Shown in pieces: positions 1 to 7,782 of a DNA stretch of 64,000 nucleotides. The notes under the pieces were generated by a model, which was not told the DNA's origin, made no database searches, and saw only the letters and a list, made by a program, of their open reading frames with translations. The DNA comes from Ferrovibrio sp. (GTDB lineage: Bacteria; Pseudomonadota; Alphaproteobacteria; Ferrovibrionales; Ferrovibrionaceae), in the NCBI RefSeq assembly GCF_025869515.1, contig NZ_JAOZVR010000008.1, forward strand, positions 1 through 64,000, given 5' to 3'. The translations under genes and the position numbers were made by a program. How positions within the stretch are numbered: position 1 is the first letter of the stretch; each line of letters starts with the position of its first letter.

Positions 1-55
1 CGATCGTACCAATGTTGCAATGCGGTTTCGTACGCTCAAACTTTGCCTTGGCCAT
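1..55 (-). CDS. tuf: Elongation factor Tu, 5' end only (partial)
   Basis: The first 18 codons on the minus strand read MAKAKFERTKPHCNIGTI, the canonical start of bacterial EF-Tu just before the GHVDHGKT G1 loop. The rest of the gene lies beyond position 1. An AGGAA-type ribosome binding site sits about 10 bases before the ATG. EF-Tu delivers aminoacyl-tRNA to the ribosome in a GTP-dependent way. The upstream tRNA-Tyr and tRNA-Gly on the same strand match the common tRNA-tuf transcription unit, so co-transcription is likely. Confidence 0.93.
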   Translation of the reverse strand, partial: MAKAKFERTKPHCNIGTI

Positions 56-223
56 CGCTCTATTCCTGTTGTCCGACCAGTTTCTGGCCGAAGTCCCCTG
101 CGGGACCCCGGGTGGGTTGACGGGTGGCACCCGATCCTGCGCCGCGCCATTTCAGCGCCGTTCGCGTGACCGTTTGCCGCAGGCGGACCTCGCTTTACTC
201 AACTGCGCGTCCGCCCAACAAGC

Positions 224-297
224 TGGAGCGGGTGAAGGGAATCGAACCCTCGCAACCAGCTTGGAAGGCTGGGGCTCTACCACTGAGCTACACCCGC
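224..297 (-). tRNA. tRNA-Gly (anticodon TCC)
   Basis: The minus strand gives a full cloverleaf: acceptor GCGGGTG pairs with CACCCGC, the D-arm is GCTC..GAGC, the anticodon stem CCAGC/GCTGG encloses loop CTTCCAA, and the T-loop is GTTCGAT. The 3' CCA is encoded. It lies between tRNA-Tyr and tuf. Confidence 0.97.
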
Positions 298-369
298 CGC
301 TTCGCGTTACTCCTCAAGACACTCTACTAACCCTTTGACGCCTAAGCGTTTCCTGGTCAGCGCGGAGAA

Positions 370-455
370 TGGTGGAGGGGGCTGGATTCGAACCAGCGTA
401 GGCGTACGCCAACGGATTTACAGTCCGTCCCCTTTAGCCACTCGGGCACCCCTCC
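370..455 (-). tRNA. tRNA-Tyr (anticodon GTA)
   Basis: Class II tRNA on the minus strand. The acceptor is GGAGGGG/CCCCTCC, the anticodon loop CTGTAAA carries GTA, there is a long variable arm, the T-loop is GTTCGAA, and CCA is encoded. It is the first element of the tRNA-Tyr, tRNA-Gly, tuf series. Confidence 0.97.
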
Positions 456-599
456 AACCGGGCCCCCCGACTACCGAAGGGATATCCGCATGTCAATGGA
501 TAAACGCGACAAAAGCACCACCATCGCCCCCCAATCCTCAAACTTTTGAGGTGGGCGGCAATGTTGTTGCTTCTACCGCACCAAACTATAAGGGGCGCC

Positions 600-1793
600 A
601 TGTCTAGACGCAAGCCGGACGCCCGGAACCCCACCCGCCCCGCCGCCAAAGGCGGCTCCTCTCATTCCAAATCCCGGGACAAGCGCCCCGGAGCGGGGTC
701 CGGCGAGCCCGGCCGCGCGAATCAGGCCCACGGCAAGGTCGCCTCCAAACCCGCCGGTTCCAAGCCCTATGGCGCCAAGCCCCGCCCCTACGGGTCGCAG
801 GGCAAGCCGACCCGGGAAAGCCGCCCGGAAGGTCGGCCGGAGGGGCGCTCTGACCGCAGGGATGAGCGCCGGGACGACCGGCGCGAAAGCGGAAAACGGG
901 ACTTTGCCCCCAAACGGCCCGAAGGCCGCCCGGAGCGAGATTCGGGGCAGGCTACAGGACGGGATGCCGGCCGTGGCCAGGAGCAGCGTCATGGCGACCG
1001 CCATGGCGCCCATACCTCGGGCTACGGCGGCGATAAATTCGCTCCGCGCAACCGGGAATACCGCGGCGACCTGCCGGTCTGGCTCTATGGCAGCCATGCG
1101 GTGCTGGCGGCCCTGGAGAATGAGGAGCGCCTGATCCGCCGCATCCTGCTGACTCGCGAGGCCCGCGAGGCTTTGCAGGACCGCCTGCCCCGGCTCAGCC
1201 AGCAGCCGGAAACCGTCGACAAGCTGAAGCTCGACAACCTGCTGCCGCCCGGCGCCGTGCACCAGGGCATCGCCATGCTGACCGATCCGCTGGACGATCC
1301 CGGCGTCGAGTCGCTGAAAGAGCCGCTCGATGAAGAAGGTGGCCGCGAGGTCGTGCTGCTGCTCGATCATGTCACCGATCCGCGCAATGTCGGCGCCATC
1401 CTGCGCTCGGCCGCTGCTTTCGGCGCCCGCGCCGTGATCGTCACCGACCGCCATGCGCCGGAAGCCACCGGTGCGCTGGCCAAGGCGGCCTCGGGCGGCC
1501 TGGAAGTGGTGCCGCTGATCCGCGTGACCAATCTGTCGCGCGCGCTGGACCTGCTGGCCGAATACGGCTTCTGGCGTGTCGGCCTGGAAATGGAAACCGA
1601 GAAGAGCCTGGCCGAGGCGGTCAGCGACATCAAACGCGTGGCACTGGTGCTGGGCGCCGAGGATGAAGGCCTGCGCCGGCTGACGCGCGAGAAATGCGAT
1701 TTTCTCGCCAGGCTGCCGATGACCGGTGCGGTGGAAAGCCTGAACGTGTCGGCCGCCGCGGCCGTCGCGCTCTATGAATGCGTGCGCGGCTGA
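600..1793 (+). CDS. rlmB: 23S rRNA 2'-O-ribose methyltransferase, TrmH/SpoU family (RlmB-like)
   Basis: SPOUT-class RNA methyltransferase of about 397 residues. The C-terminal half shows the SpoU motifs in order: NVGAILRSAAAFGA (motif 1), LVLGAEDEGL (motif 2), and LPMTGAVESLNVSAAAAVALYE-like motif 3. Before it, from about residue 158, is the RNA-binding L30e-like substrate domain. The first ~155 residues are low-complexity and rich in R, G, P, D and K, with RPEGRPE and RDERRDD type runs. That is much longer than the E. coli RlmB N-terminus. I chose ATG 600; an in-frame TTG at 546 would add 18 hydrophobic residues without a good ribosome site. The family makes Gm2251 in 23S rRNA; that this protein hits that site is inferred. 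Confidence 0.9.
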   Translation: MSRRKPDARNPTRPAAKGGSSHSKSRDKRPGAGSGEPGRANQAHGKVASKPAGSKPYGAKPRPYGSQGKPTRESRPEGRPEGRSDRRDERRDDRRESGKRDFAPKRPEGRPERDSGQATGRDAGRGQEQRHGDRHGAHTSGYGGDKFAPRNREYRGDLPVWLYGSHAVLAALENEERLIRRILLTREAREALQDRLPRLSQQPETVDKLKLDNLLPPGAVHQGIAMLTDPLDDPGVESLKEPLDEEGGREVVLLLDHVTDPRNVGAILRSAAAFGARAVIVTDRHAPEATGALAKAASGGLEVVPLIRVTNLSRALDLLAEYGFWRVGLEMETEKSLAEAVSDIKRVALVLGAEDEGLRRLTREKCDFLARLPMTGAVESLNVSAAAAVALYECVRG

Positions 1794-1824
1794 TCGCTAC
1801 GCCAGGCGCAAGCCTGCCGCAAAC

Positions 1825-1857
1825 AAAAAAAGGCCGGAGATCATCTCCGGCCTTTTT
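1825..1857. terminator. Bidirectional intrinsic terminator between rlmB and bfr
   Basis: AAAAAGGCCGGAGAT/ATCTCCGGCCTTTTT forms a strong GC stem flanked by A and T runs on both sides. It sits between two convergent genes, so it can end both transcripts. Confidence 0.9.
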
Positions 1858-1876
1858 CATGTCCGTCGCGCCGATG

Positions 1877-2359
1877 TTACGACGGCGAGCCCTCGCCCAT
1901 CTGCGACTGCAGGTAATTCTGCAGGCCGACCTTGTCGATCAGATCGAGCTGGGTCTCCAGATGATCGATATGCTCCTCGGTATCGTCGAGGATTTCGGTG
2001 AGGATTTCGCGACTGACGTAATCCTGCACGTTTTCGCAATGCGCGATGGCGGCGATCAGATCGACGCGGCCCTTGCGCTCGAGATCCAGATTGGCCGACA
2101 GGCCTTCCGGCACCGTCTCGCCGATCTTCAGCTTGCCGAGGTCCTGCAGGTTGGGCATGCCGTCGAGCAGCAGCACGCGCTCGATGATCTTGTCGGCGTG
2201 CTTCATCTCCTCGATCGATTCTTTGTATTCGTGATGGCCGAGCCGCTCGAAGCCCCAGCTCTTCCACATGCGGGCATGCAGGAAATACTGGTTGATCGCG
2301 GTCAGCTCATTCTTCAGCACGCCGTTGAGATGCTGGATGACCTTCTTGTCGCCCTTCAT
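1877..2359 (-). CDS. bfr: Bacterioferritin
   Basis: Haem-containing iron-storage ferritin of 160 residues, the normal family length. Subunits form a 24-mer that oxidises Fe(II) and stores it as ferric mineral. The diiron and haem residues are visible at canonical positions: Glu18, Glu51, Met52 (haem ligand) and His54 in the segment [19 protein letters not shown], with a second ferroxidase half near [11 protein letters not shown]. It lies downstream of bfd on the same strand, separated by 135 bases that contain an operator-like motif (2461-2477). A good GGGAGG-like ribosome site precedes the ATG. Confidence 0.97.
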   Translation of the reverse strand: MKGDKKVIQHLNGVLKNELTAINQYFLHARMWKSWGFERLGHHEYKESIEEMKHADKIIERVLLLDGMPNLQDLGKLKIGETVPEGLSANLDLERKGRVDLIAAIAHCENVQDYVSREILTEILDDTEEHIDHLETQLDLIDKVGLQNYLQSQMGEGSPS

Positions 2360-2460
2360 GGGAGGCTCCTCATGCTGAAAGGCGCGACTCGCTAACGAGC
2401 GCGCGGACTGGCACGAGGCTTACGCCCGGGTTTTCAAAGGCTCAAGAAAAATGCGTGAAA

Positions 2461-2477
2461 TTACGAGTTAGTCGCAA
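2461..2477 (-). promoter_or_regulatory. Candidate iron-responsive operator upstream of bfr
   Basis: On the gene strand this reads TTGCGACTAACTCGTAA, about 100 bases before the bfr start. It matches 12 of 16 positions of TTGCAACTCATTCGCA at 3429-3444, in front of the Cys-rich gene at the head of the block. The shared motif suggests a common regulator. Identity of that regulator (Fur, Irr or other) is inferred only from the neighbouring iron genes. Confidence 0.4.
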
Positions 2478-2494
2478 AGAAAACCGCGATGCCC

Positions 2495-2623
2495 TCAGTA
2501 TCTCTGCGACTTCCTCTCAATCGCTGCGCGACTGCGCATCATGCGCAGGACGATACGCGTGGAGAGCACAATGCCAAGGCTGGCTGCGGCAAACAGAACG
2601 AGTTCCAGCATGCTGCTGCCCAT
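2495..2623 (-). CDS. Small single-pass membrane protein (42 residues), unrecognised
   Basis: The ATG overlaps the bfd stop by one base (TGATG), a classic translational coupling arrangement. The product has a short polar N-terminus, one hydrophobic segment of about 18 residues (LELVLFAAASLGIVLS), then a strongly basic tail (RMMRSRAAIERKSQR) ending in TGA at 2497-2495. This predicts one membrane helix with the tail in the cytoplasm by the positive-inside rule. No family is recognised. Its position between bfd and bfr suggests a role in iron handling or simply co-expression. Confidence 0.55.
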   Translation of the reverse strand: MGSSMLELVLFAAASLGIVLSTRIVLRMMRSRAAIERKSQRY

Positions 2624-2850
2624 CAATCCGCCCCTTCCATTTCGGCAAAAGCACCGGCGGGGATCAGCGCGGCGGCGCCGTGCTGGGCCTCGCGATGTTC
2701 ATGCAGCATGCAGCGCACGTCGGGCACGCATTTGCCGCATTGCGGGCGGTCGGCGAGATGACGATAGACCGCCGCCACCGATTTGCAGCCGTGCTTGATG
2801 GCGCCGCGCACATCGCCGTCCGTGAAACCATGGCAGAGGCAGATATACAT
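2623..2850 (-). CDS. bfd: Bacterioferritin-associated ferredoxin
   Basis: Small [2Fe-2S] protein of 75 residues that, in the studied family, docks on bacterioferritin and donates electrons to release stored iron. The four cluster cysteines are visible as C4-x-C6 and C38-x2-C41 (CGKC). The C-terminal ~25 residues are acidic and alanine-rich, a modest extension over the E. coli protein. It follows the Cys-rich 182-residue gene by 12 bases and is coupled to the small membrane ORF behind it. Confidence 0.92.
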   Translation of the reverse strand: MYICLCHGFTDGDVRGAIKHGCKSVAAVYRHLADRPQCGKCVPDVRCMLHEHREAQHGAAALIPAGAFAEMEGAD

Positions 2851-2862
2851 CGGTCGCCTCCG

Positions 2863-3411
2863 TCAATGCAGACGCATGGCGACAGGCCGCGACAGCTTGG
2901 TCGTGCCGCGCGCCGCATTATTTGGACGCGTGCGGTACGGCAGGTCGTGGCCGCTGCCGGTCAGGCAATCGGCGAAATCTTCCAGGGCGGCGGTGAAACC
3001 GTCGACGCCCTCGCCGCGCATCAGCCATTGCGCCATCGCGCGGGCGGCGGCAGTGGCATCGTTCTGCAGGGCGGCGACGATGGAGATGATGCAGACTTCA
3101 TCGGCGCCGAGGCAGGCGCAGCAGGGCTGATGATAGACGATGGTGCGGCGGGCATGCCGCGTCAGGCCGATCAGGGCGGCATCCAGCGCGATCAGGGCCG
3201 GACGAGCTTCCACCTGACGGAACTGGCGGTCGAATTCGCGCGCCAGCATCGGCAGGTGCTCGTGGCCGGACACCCAGCGCCGGAAGGCCCAGAGCACCAG
3301 GCGCTCGCCTTCGCTCAGTTCCTGCACGCTGGTCGGCCAGTGGCCGGATGCCTTGTGCTCGATCTGACTCTCGGCCCCGACAAAATCACGCATTGACACG
3401 CGGCACCCCAT
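2863..3411 (-). CDS. Cys-rich hypothetical protein of the bacterioferritin block
   Basis: 182 residues, no signal peptide, no family I can name. The central part carries a tight cysteine group HQPCCAC (C97, C98, C100) with C107 shortly after, which could bind a metal or an Fe-S cluster. The surrounding sequence is helical and rich in alanine. It is the first gene of the bfd/bfr block, 12 bases before bfd, with two operator-like motifs just upstream. ATG 3411 has no clear ribosome site; ATG 3393 (MRDFVGAE) is a plausible alternative start. Confidence 0.7.
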   Translation of the reverse strand: MGCRVSMRDFVGAESQIEHKASGHWPTSVQELSEGERLVLWAFRRWVSGHEHLPMLAREFDRQFRQVEARPALIALDAALIGLTRHARRTIVYHQPCCACLGADEVCIISIVAALQNDATAAARAMAQWLMRGEGVDGFTAALEDFADCLTGSGHDLPYRTRPNNAARGTTKLSRPVAMRLH

Positions 3412-3428
3412 CGCAAATCAGAATCGTC

Positions 3429-3478
3429 TTGCAACTCATTCGCAGAGACAGTTTTAGCTTTATTGCGAGTGATTATCA
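3429..3478 (-). promoter_or_regulatory. Paired candidate iron-responsive operators upstream of the bfd block
   Basis: Two related 16-17 base motifs lie just before the first gene: TTGCAACTCATTCGCA at 3429-3444 and TTGCGAGTGATTATCAA at 3462-3478. The second contains the palindrome TGATTATCA, resembling the core of Fur boxes. A related site lies before bfr. The function is inferred from context. Confidence 0.45.
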
Positions 3479-3538
3479 AGTGCCTTGTGCAGCCCGGAAA
3501 CCGCCGTTTTTCTCCCCGGGCCCATGTCAGAAGCCGGT

Positions 3539-5113
3539 TTACCAGACTCCGAACAGCATGCCGCGCGCCTTGGCCGTGCCGGTGCGCTTTTCCACCTCGG
3601 CATCCGACAGCGTGGTACGGATGCGGCGCTGGCGCAGCCAGTCGAACAGCCGGGCGGCCAGATCCGCGCGGATCGCCGCATGGTCTGGGCTCTCGCCCAG
3701 GTCGGTGTATTCGCCCGGATCGTCCCGCAGATCGAACAGCTGCGGCCGGAAACCGTCATAGGCGATGTATTTCCAGCGGTCGGTGCGCACCATGTAGGCA
3801 CGCGCGCGGTCGGGCGGCAGGTTCAGGGTTTGCCGCGCCGGACGGAAGGCATAGTCGCATTCGCTGAAAGCAGCATCGCGCCAATGCGCCGCGCCCTGTC
3901 CGAACAGGCGCGGCAGCAGCGAGCGGCCCTCCAGCCGGTGCGGCTGCGGCGCACCGCCGGCCGCTTCAAGAAAAGTGGGAATCAGGTCGATGGCCTCGAC
4001 GAAGGCATGATCCACCCTGCCCCGCGTCGCATCGGCAGCGGCGTCGGGATGACAGACGATCATCGGAATGCGCACGCTTTCCTCGTGGAACAGTTCCTTC
4101 TCGCCAAGCCAGTGATCGCCAAGATAGTCGCCATGGTCGCTGGTCAGCACAATCAGCGTATCCTGCATGCGGCCGGAAGCTTCGAGGAAAGCGAACAGGC
4201 GGCCGAGATGGTCGTCGAGTTGCTTCACCAACCCCATATAGGCCGGGATCACGGTCTCGCGCACCTCGTCGCGGCAGAAATTCACCGACTCCTCATGCTG
4301 CATGAAAGCTTCGACCACCGGATGCGGATTCTGCCGCTCGGCCTCGCGCCTGTGCGCCGGCAGAATCTGGTCGATGCCATACATGTTGTGATACGGCGCC
4401 GGCGCGATATAGGGCCAGTGCGGCTTGATATAGCTGAGATGCAGGCACCAGGGTCTGTCACCGGACTCGCGGATGAAATCGATCGCCCGGTCGGTCATGT
4501 AGGGCGTTTCGGAATCCTCCTCGCGGATTCGCGCCGGCAGATTGGCATTGCGCATGTACCAGCCGCTGAGGATTTCGCCATCCGGCCCTTCGGCGGCATT
4601 GGCGAAATCATGCCAGGGATTGTCCGAGACATAGCCCTTGTTGCGCAGCCAGGTGTTATAGGCCAGGTCGGGATCGAGCAACTGGTTCGGATGCAGGCCG
4701 TCGTCGCGCTCGACAGGCTCGAATCCGCATTCCGAGATCAGCACGCCGAGCGAGGACTTCGGATCGACGCCGAGCCGCTTCATCCCCTCGTCGTCACTTT
4801 TCATATGGGTCTTGCCGACCAGCGCCACGCGATAGCCGAGCGGCCGCAGATAGTCGCCCAGCGTCAGTTCCGTGGCACGCAGCGGCACGTTGTTGTAGGT
4901 CGCGCCATGGCTCGTCATGTAGCGGCCGGTATAGAAAGACATGCGTGACGGACCGCAGACCGGCGCCTGGCAATAGGCGCGGTCGAACAGGACGCCACGT
5001 TTCGCCAGTGCATCCATATGCGGTGTCTGTAATGTCGGATGCCCCGTGCATGAGAGGTAATCGGCCCGCAACTGGTCGGCCATGATGAACAGGATATTAC
5101 GAACGGCAGCCAT
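3539..5113 (-). CDS. Type I (formylglycine) sulfatase / phosphohydrolase family enzyme
   Basis: Cytoplasmic-looking alkaline-phosphatase-superfamily sulfatase of 524 residues. The modification motif C53-G-P-S-R57 is intact, followed by MSFYTGRY, so Cys53 would be converted to formylglycine. Metal ligands are suggested by Asp13 (MADQLRAD) and TSDHGDYLGDH near residue 320. No signal peptide. Substrate is unknown: sulfate ester, choline-sulfate-like or phosphonate monoester are all possible. It lies 43 bases behind a Bug-type binding protein, so the pair may capture and hydrolyse one sulfated carboxylic compound. The divergent IclR gene is the likely regulator. Confidence 0.9.
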   Translation of the reverse strand: MAAVRNILFIMADQLRADYLSCTGHPTLQTPHMDALAKRGVLFDRAYCQAPVCGPSRMSFYTGRYMTSHGATYNNVPLRATELTLGDYLRPLGYRVALVGKTHMKSDDEGMKRLGVDPKSSLGVLISECGFEPVERDDGLHPNQLLDPDLAYNTWLRNKGYVSDNPWHDFANAAEGPDGEILSGWYMRNANLPARIREEDSETPYMTDRAIDFIRESGDRPWCLHLSYIKPHWPYIAPAPYHNMYGIDQILPAHRREAERQNPHPVVEAFMQHEESVNFCRDEVRETVIPAYMGLVKQLDDHLGRLFAFLEASGRMQDTLIVLTSDHGDYLGDHWLGEKELFHEESVRIPMIVCHPDAAADATRGRVDHAFVEAIDLIPTFLEAAGGAPQPHRLEGRSLLPRLFGQGAAHWRDAAFSECDYAFRPARQTLNLPPDRARAYMVRTDRWKYIAYDGFRPQLFDLRDDPGEYTDLGESPDHAAIRADLAARLFDWLRQRRIRTTLSDAEVEKRTGTAKARGMLFGVW

Positions 5114-5156
5114 GATCTCGCACGCGTGATACTGGATATGAAGGCAGTGGCGCCGG

Positions 5157-6134
5157 TCAGTTCTCCGGCTTGAAACCCGATGCCGCCACGGCCGGAGCCC
5201 AGGCGGCGGAATCGCGCTGCAGGATCGTGCGCAGTTCCTCCGCGCTGGTGCCGGTGGGCTGCAGGCCGAGATTGGAGAGTTTGTCTCGTAGTTCGGGCGT
5301 CTTCAGGGCGGCGATGAGAATGTCACTGAGACGTTTGATAACCTCGACCGGCGTACCCGCTGGCGCAAACATGCCATACCAGGTATCGCCCTGGATTTTA
5401 TAGCCGCTCTCGATGAAGGTCGGCACATCGGGCAGGAAGGGCGACCGCGCTGTGCCGGAGGTGGCGATGACGCGAATCTTGCCCGCCTTGTGCAGACTCA
5501 TCAAATCGGGCGTGGTGCTCAGCACCATCGGCAGCTGGCCGCCGGCCAGGTCAGCGATGGCGCCGGCCGAGCCCTTGTAGCTGACATGCTGCAGGTCGAT
5601 GCCCGCCGCCTGGCCGACCAGCACCATGAAGAAATGCGGCAGTGTGCCGGCGCCGGGCGTGCCGTAATTGGCCTGCGCCGGATTGGCCTTGCACCAGGCG
5701 ACCAGCTCCTTGACCGATTTCACCGGCAAGGAGGGGCCAACCGCCAGCGCGAAATCCATCGTGCTGACCTGTGAGATGGGCATGAGATCCTTGATCGGAT
5801 CATAGCCGAGGTCGCGATAGACATGCTGGTAGACCGCGACCGGCGCGATCGGCGTCAGCAGCAGCGTCTTGCCGTCGGGCGCCGCCGATTTCACCGCCTG
5901 CACACCTATCCTCCCTGCCGCGCCGGTACGATTGTCGACAAGCACCGGCTGATCGAGGCCAATGCGCAGCTTGTCCGCCAGCAGGCGTGCCAGCGCATCG
6001 CCGGAGCCTCCCGCGGTAAAGGGAAAGACGATCCGCATCGGCTGCGCCGCGAGCTGGGCCATGGCGCGGCCTGCAACCGATACAGTGGCCGCAGCAGCTG
6101 CCGTATAGGCCATCAAGGATCGACGGTTGATCAT
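5157..6134 (-). CDS. Bug/TctC-family periplasmic solute-binding protein
   Basis: 325 residues. The N-terminus MINRRSLMAYTAAAAATVSVAGRAMAQ is a Tat- or Sec-like export signal. The mature part has family motifs MRIVFPFTAGGSGDALARLLAD and VDNRTGAAGRIG, and GAGTLPH later. The Bug family binds carboxylates and amides for tripartite tricarboxylate transporters. No membrane partner (TctAB) sits beside it; the only TctAB pair in the window is at 12.9-14.8 kb. ATG 6134 was chosen because GGAGGAAATAACC precedes it; a longer frame to 6299 lacks a ribosome site and runs into the IclR promoter. Confidence 0.9.
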   Translation of the reverse strand: MINRRSLMAYTAAAAATVSVAGRAMAQLAAQPMRIVFPFTAGGSGDALARLLADKLRIGLDQPVLVDNRTGAAGRIGVQAVKSAAPDGKTLLLTPIAPVAVYQHVYRDLGYDPIKDLMPISQVSTMDFALAVGPSLPVKSVKELVAWCKANPAQANYGTPGAGTLPHFFMVLVGQAAGIDLQHVSYKGSAGAIADLAGGQLPMVLSTTPDLMSLHKAGKIRVIATSGTARSPFLPDVPTFIESGYKIQGDTWYGMFAPAGTPVEVIKRLSDILIAALKTPELRDKLSNLGLQPTGTSAEELRTILQRDSAAWAPAVAASGFKPEN

Positions 6135-6222
6135 GGTTATTTCCTCCCTGTCATGCCGTCTCGCGCGGCTGTGGCGAAAGAGTGGACCCGGCTCCGGAGA
6201 AGCGGAACCCTCTTCCACCGGA

Positions 6223-6239
6223 GTTTCACCTGGTGTAAC
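6223..6239. promoter_or_regulatory. Palindromic operator candidate between IclR and Bug genes
   Basis: GTTTCACCTGGTGTAAC is a 17-base near-perfect inverted repeat (one mismatched pair). It is centred between the divergent genes, 30 bases before the IclR start. IclR-family proteins usually bind such palindromes and regulate the divergent gene. Confidence 0.5.
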
Positions 6240-6268
6240 ACTGCAGGAAACAAAATAAGGGAGGACTT

Positions 6269-7066
6269 GTGCAGGTTCGGGTGAAATCAGTGCGCGCACT
6301 CGCGCGCGGGCTGGATGTGTTCAAAGCGCTGCACAACCATCGCAGCGCCAGCCTGCAGGACCTGCATGACGAAACAGGGCTGGCCAAGCCAACCCTGCTG
6401 CGCATCCTGAAAACACTGGAGGAAGGCGGCGTTGCCCGCCGCTCGTCCAGAGACGGCCGTTATCGCGTCAGTGCCAGCGTGCGTTTCTTCGGACAGAATC
6501 TCGGCGTGGAAGACGCCATCGCCGAACAGGCCGCTCCGGTGCTGGACCGGCTGTGCCGCGACATGCTCTGGCCCTCGGACATCGCCGTCTACAAGGATGG
6601 CGCCATGGAGATCCTTGAAAGCAGCCGGCACCAGACACCTTTCATGGTGAATCGCGACCGCATCGGTTTTCGCGTCCATATGCTGATGAGCGCCATGGGG
6701 CGGGCCCATCTCGCTTTCAGCCCGGCTGCCGAACGGCGCGCGATCCTCACGCGGCTGAGCCGCTCAGGCGACCCGTATGACCATGCCGCCCGGAATCCGT
6801 CTGCCGTGCTGGCCGATCTGGCGAATGATCGCACGCGTGGCTATGCCGTGCGCGAGACCGGCTATGGCCGCTGGGGCATCGCCGAACGCAGCCAGGCCGA
6901 TGCCATCGCCGTGCCGGTTCTGCAGGGCAGACGCGTGCTGGCCTGCCTGAGCCTGGCCTGGGCCGCCGGCGCCACCACGCGGACCGAGATGGTGGCCAGG
7001 CATCTTAGCCGATTGCAGGATGCCGCCGCCGAAATCGCCGGCCGCATTGCCGCCCCGGACCAGTGA
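6269..7066 (+). CDS. IclR-family transcriptional regulator
   Basis: 265 residues. The N-terminal winged helix-turn-helix is seen in SVRALARGLDVFKALHNHRSA and LAKPTLLRILKTLEEGGVARR (about residues 6-60). The C-terminal effector-binding GAF-like domain follows. Start is GTG 6269, nine bases after AAGGGAGGA. It diverges from the Bug/sulfatase operon and shares the palindromic intergenic region, so it probably senses the imported compound or its breakdown product. Confidence 0.92.
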   Translation: MQVRVKSVRALARGLDVFKALHNHRSASLQDLHDETGLAKPTLLRILKTLEEGGVARRSSRDGRYRVSASVRFFGQNLGVEDAIAEQAAPVLDRLCRDMLWPSDIAVYKDGAMEILESSRHQTPFMVNRDRIGFRVHMLMSAMGRAHLAFSPAAERRAILTRLSRSGDPYDHAARNPSAVLADLANDRTRGYAVRETGYGRWGIAERSQADAIAVPVLQGRRVLACLSLAWAAGATTRTEMVARHLSRLQDAAAEIAGRIAAPDQ

Positions 7067-7174
7067 CCGGCACCACGAAGACGACGGAATTTTGCGATTT
7101 TCCCGCCACTGCCGCCGGATCGGCTTGCCCGCCGCCAGCAGCTCACGTAAACAGTCGCCGGACGCAGTGTCCGG

Positions 7175-7249
7175 GCCGGATTAGCTCAGCGGTAGAGCAG
7201 CGGTTTTGTAAACCGAAGGTCGGGGGTTCAATCCCCTCATCCGGCACCA
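7175..7249 (+). tRNA. tRNA-Thr (anticodon TGT)
   Basis: GCCGGAT/ATCCGGC acceptor, D-arm GCTC AGCGGTA GAGC, anticodon loop TTTGTAA, T-loop GTTCAAT, and encoded ACCA at 7246-7249. The last 13 bases overlap the 3' end of a protein gene on the other strand. Confidence 0.97.
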
Positions 7250-7659
7250 TTTTCCGCCAAATCTTCAGCATCCAGCACTGGCTCGCCCATGACGAACCAG
7301 GCGCGGGCGATCTTCGGCACCGGGTCGCTGCCGTCCCCGACCAGCTCATAGATCGCGATCACATCCACCCTGCCCGGCCCTTCCGGAAATGTGCGGCTCA
7401 CCACCTCGCGGTCGACCACGGTATTGCCGACCACCATGCGCTGGAGCAGCCGGCCGAACAGGTTGGGTTCCTGGAACCGCAGCACATGCCGCGCGCGGAT
7501 CGCAGCCGCACCATCGGCCAGCAGGGTCGCAGGATGGACATAGACCTGCGCATCGCCAGCCCAGAAGGCCATGAAGGCGTCGATATCCTTCGCGTTATAG
7601 GCATCGAGTTGTCCCTGCACCACGGCTTCGGCGACGGCGGGATCGATCGGCAATGTCAT
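7237..7659 (-). CDS. NTF2-like / SnoaL-like protein
   Basis: 140 residues with the cone-fold pattern of the SnoaL/NTF2 superfamily: an N-terminal helix (VVQGQLDAYNAKDIDAFMAFWAGDAQVYVHP), then alternating strands and a helix, ending in ARAWFVMGEPVLDAEDLAEN. Members are small enzymes or ligand-binding proteins; no specific role can be given. ATG 7659 is chosen; an in-frame longer start at 7767 would run into the promoter region of the divergent small gene. The final four codons and stop lie inside the oppositely oriented tRNA-Thr gene, an unusual overlap. Confidence 0.8.
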   Translation of the reverse strand: MTLPIDPAVAEAVVQGQLDAYNAKDIDAFMAFWAGDAQVYVHPATLLADGAAAIRARHVLRFQEPNLFGRLLQRMVVGNTVVDREVVSRTFPEGPGRVDVIAIYELVGDGSDPVPKIARAWFVMGEPVLDAEDLAENGAG

Positions 7660-7782
7660 CGGGCGGTCCTGGAATCGAGGTCGTCCGTATTGTAGCGATG
7701 ACGGCGAAGCGCCAGAACCGATGAATTGTCGGCATGCAATCATCGTCGCCGAAATGCCACATTGCATTGCTTAGCTGTCGGC

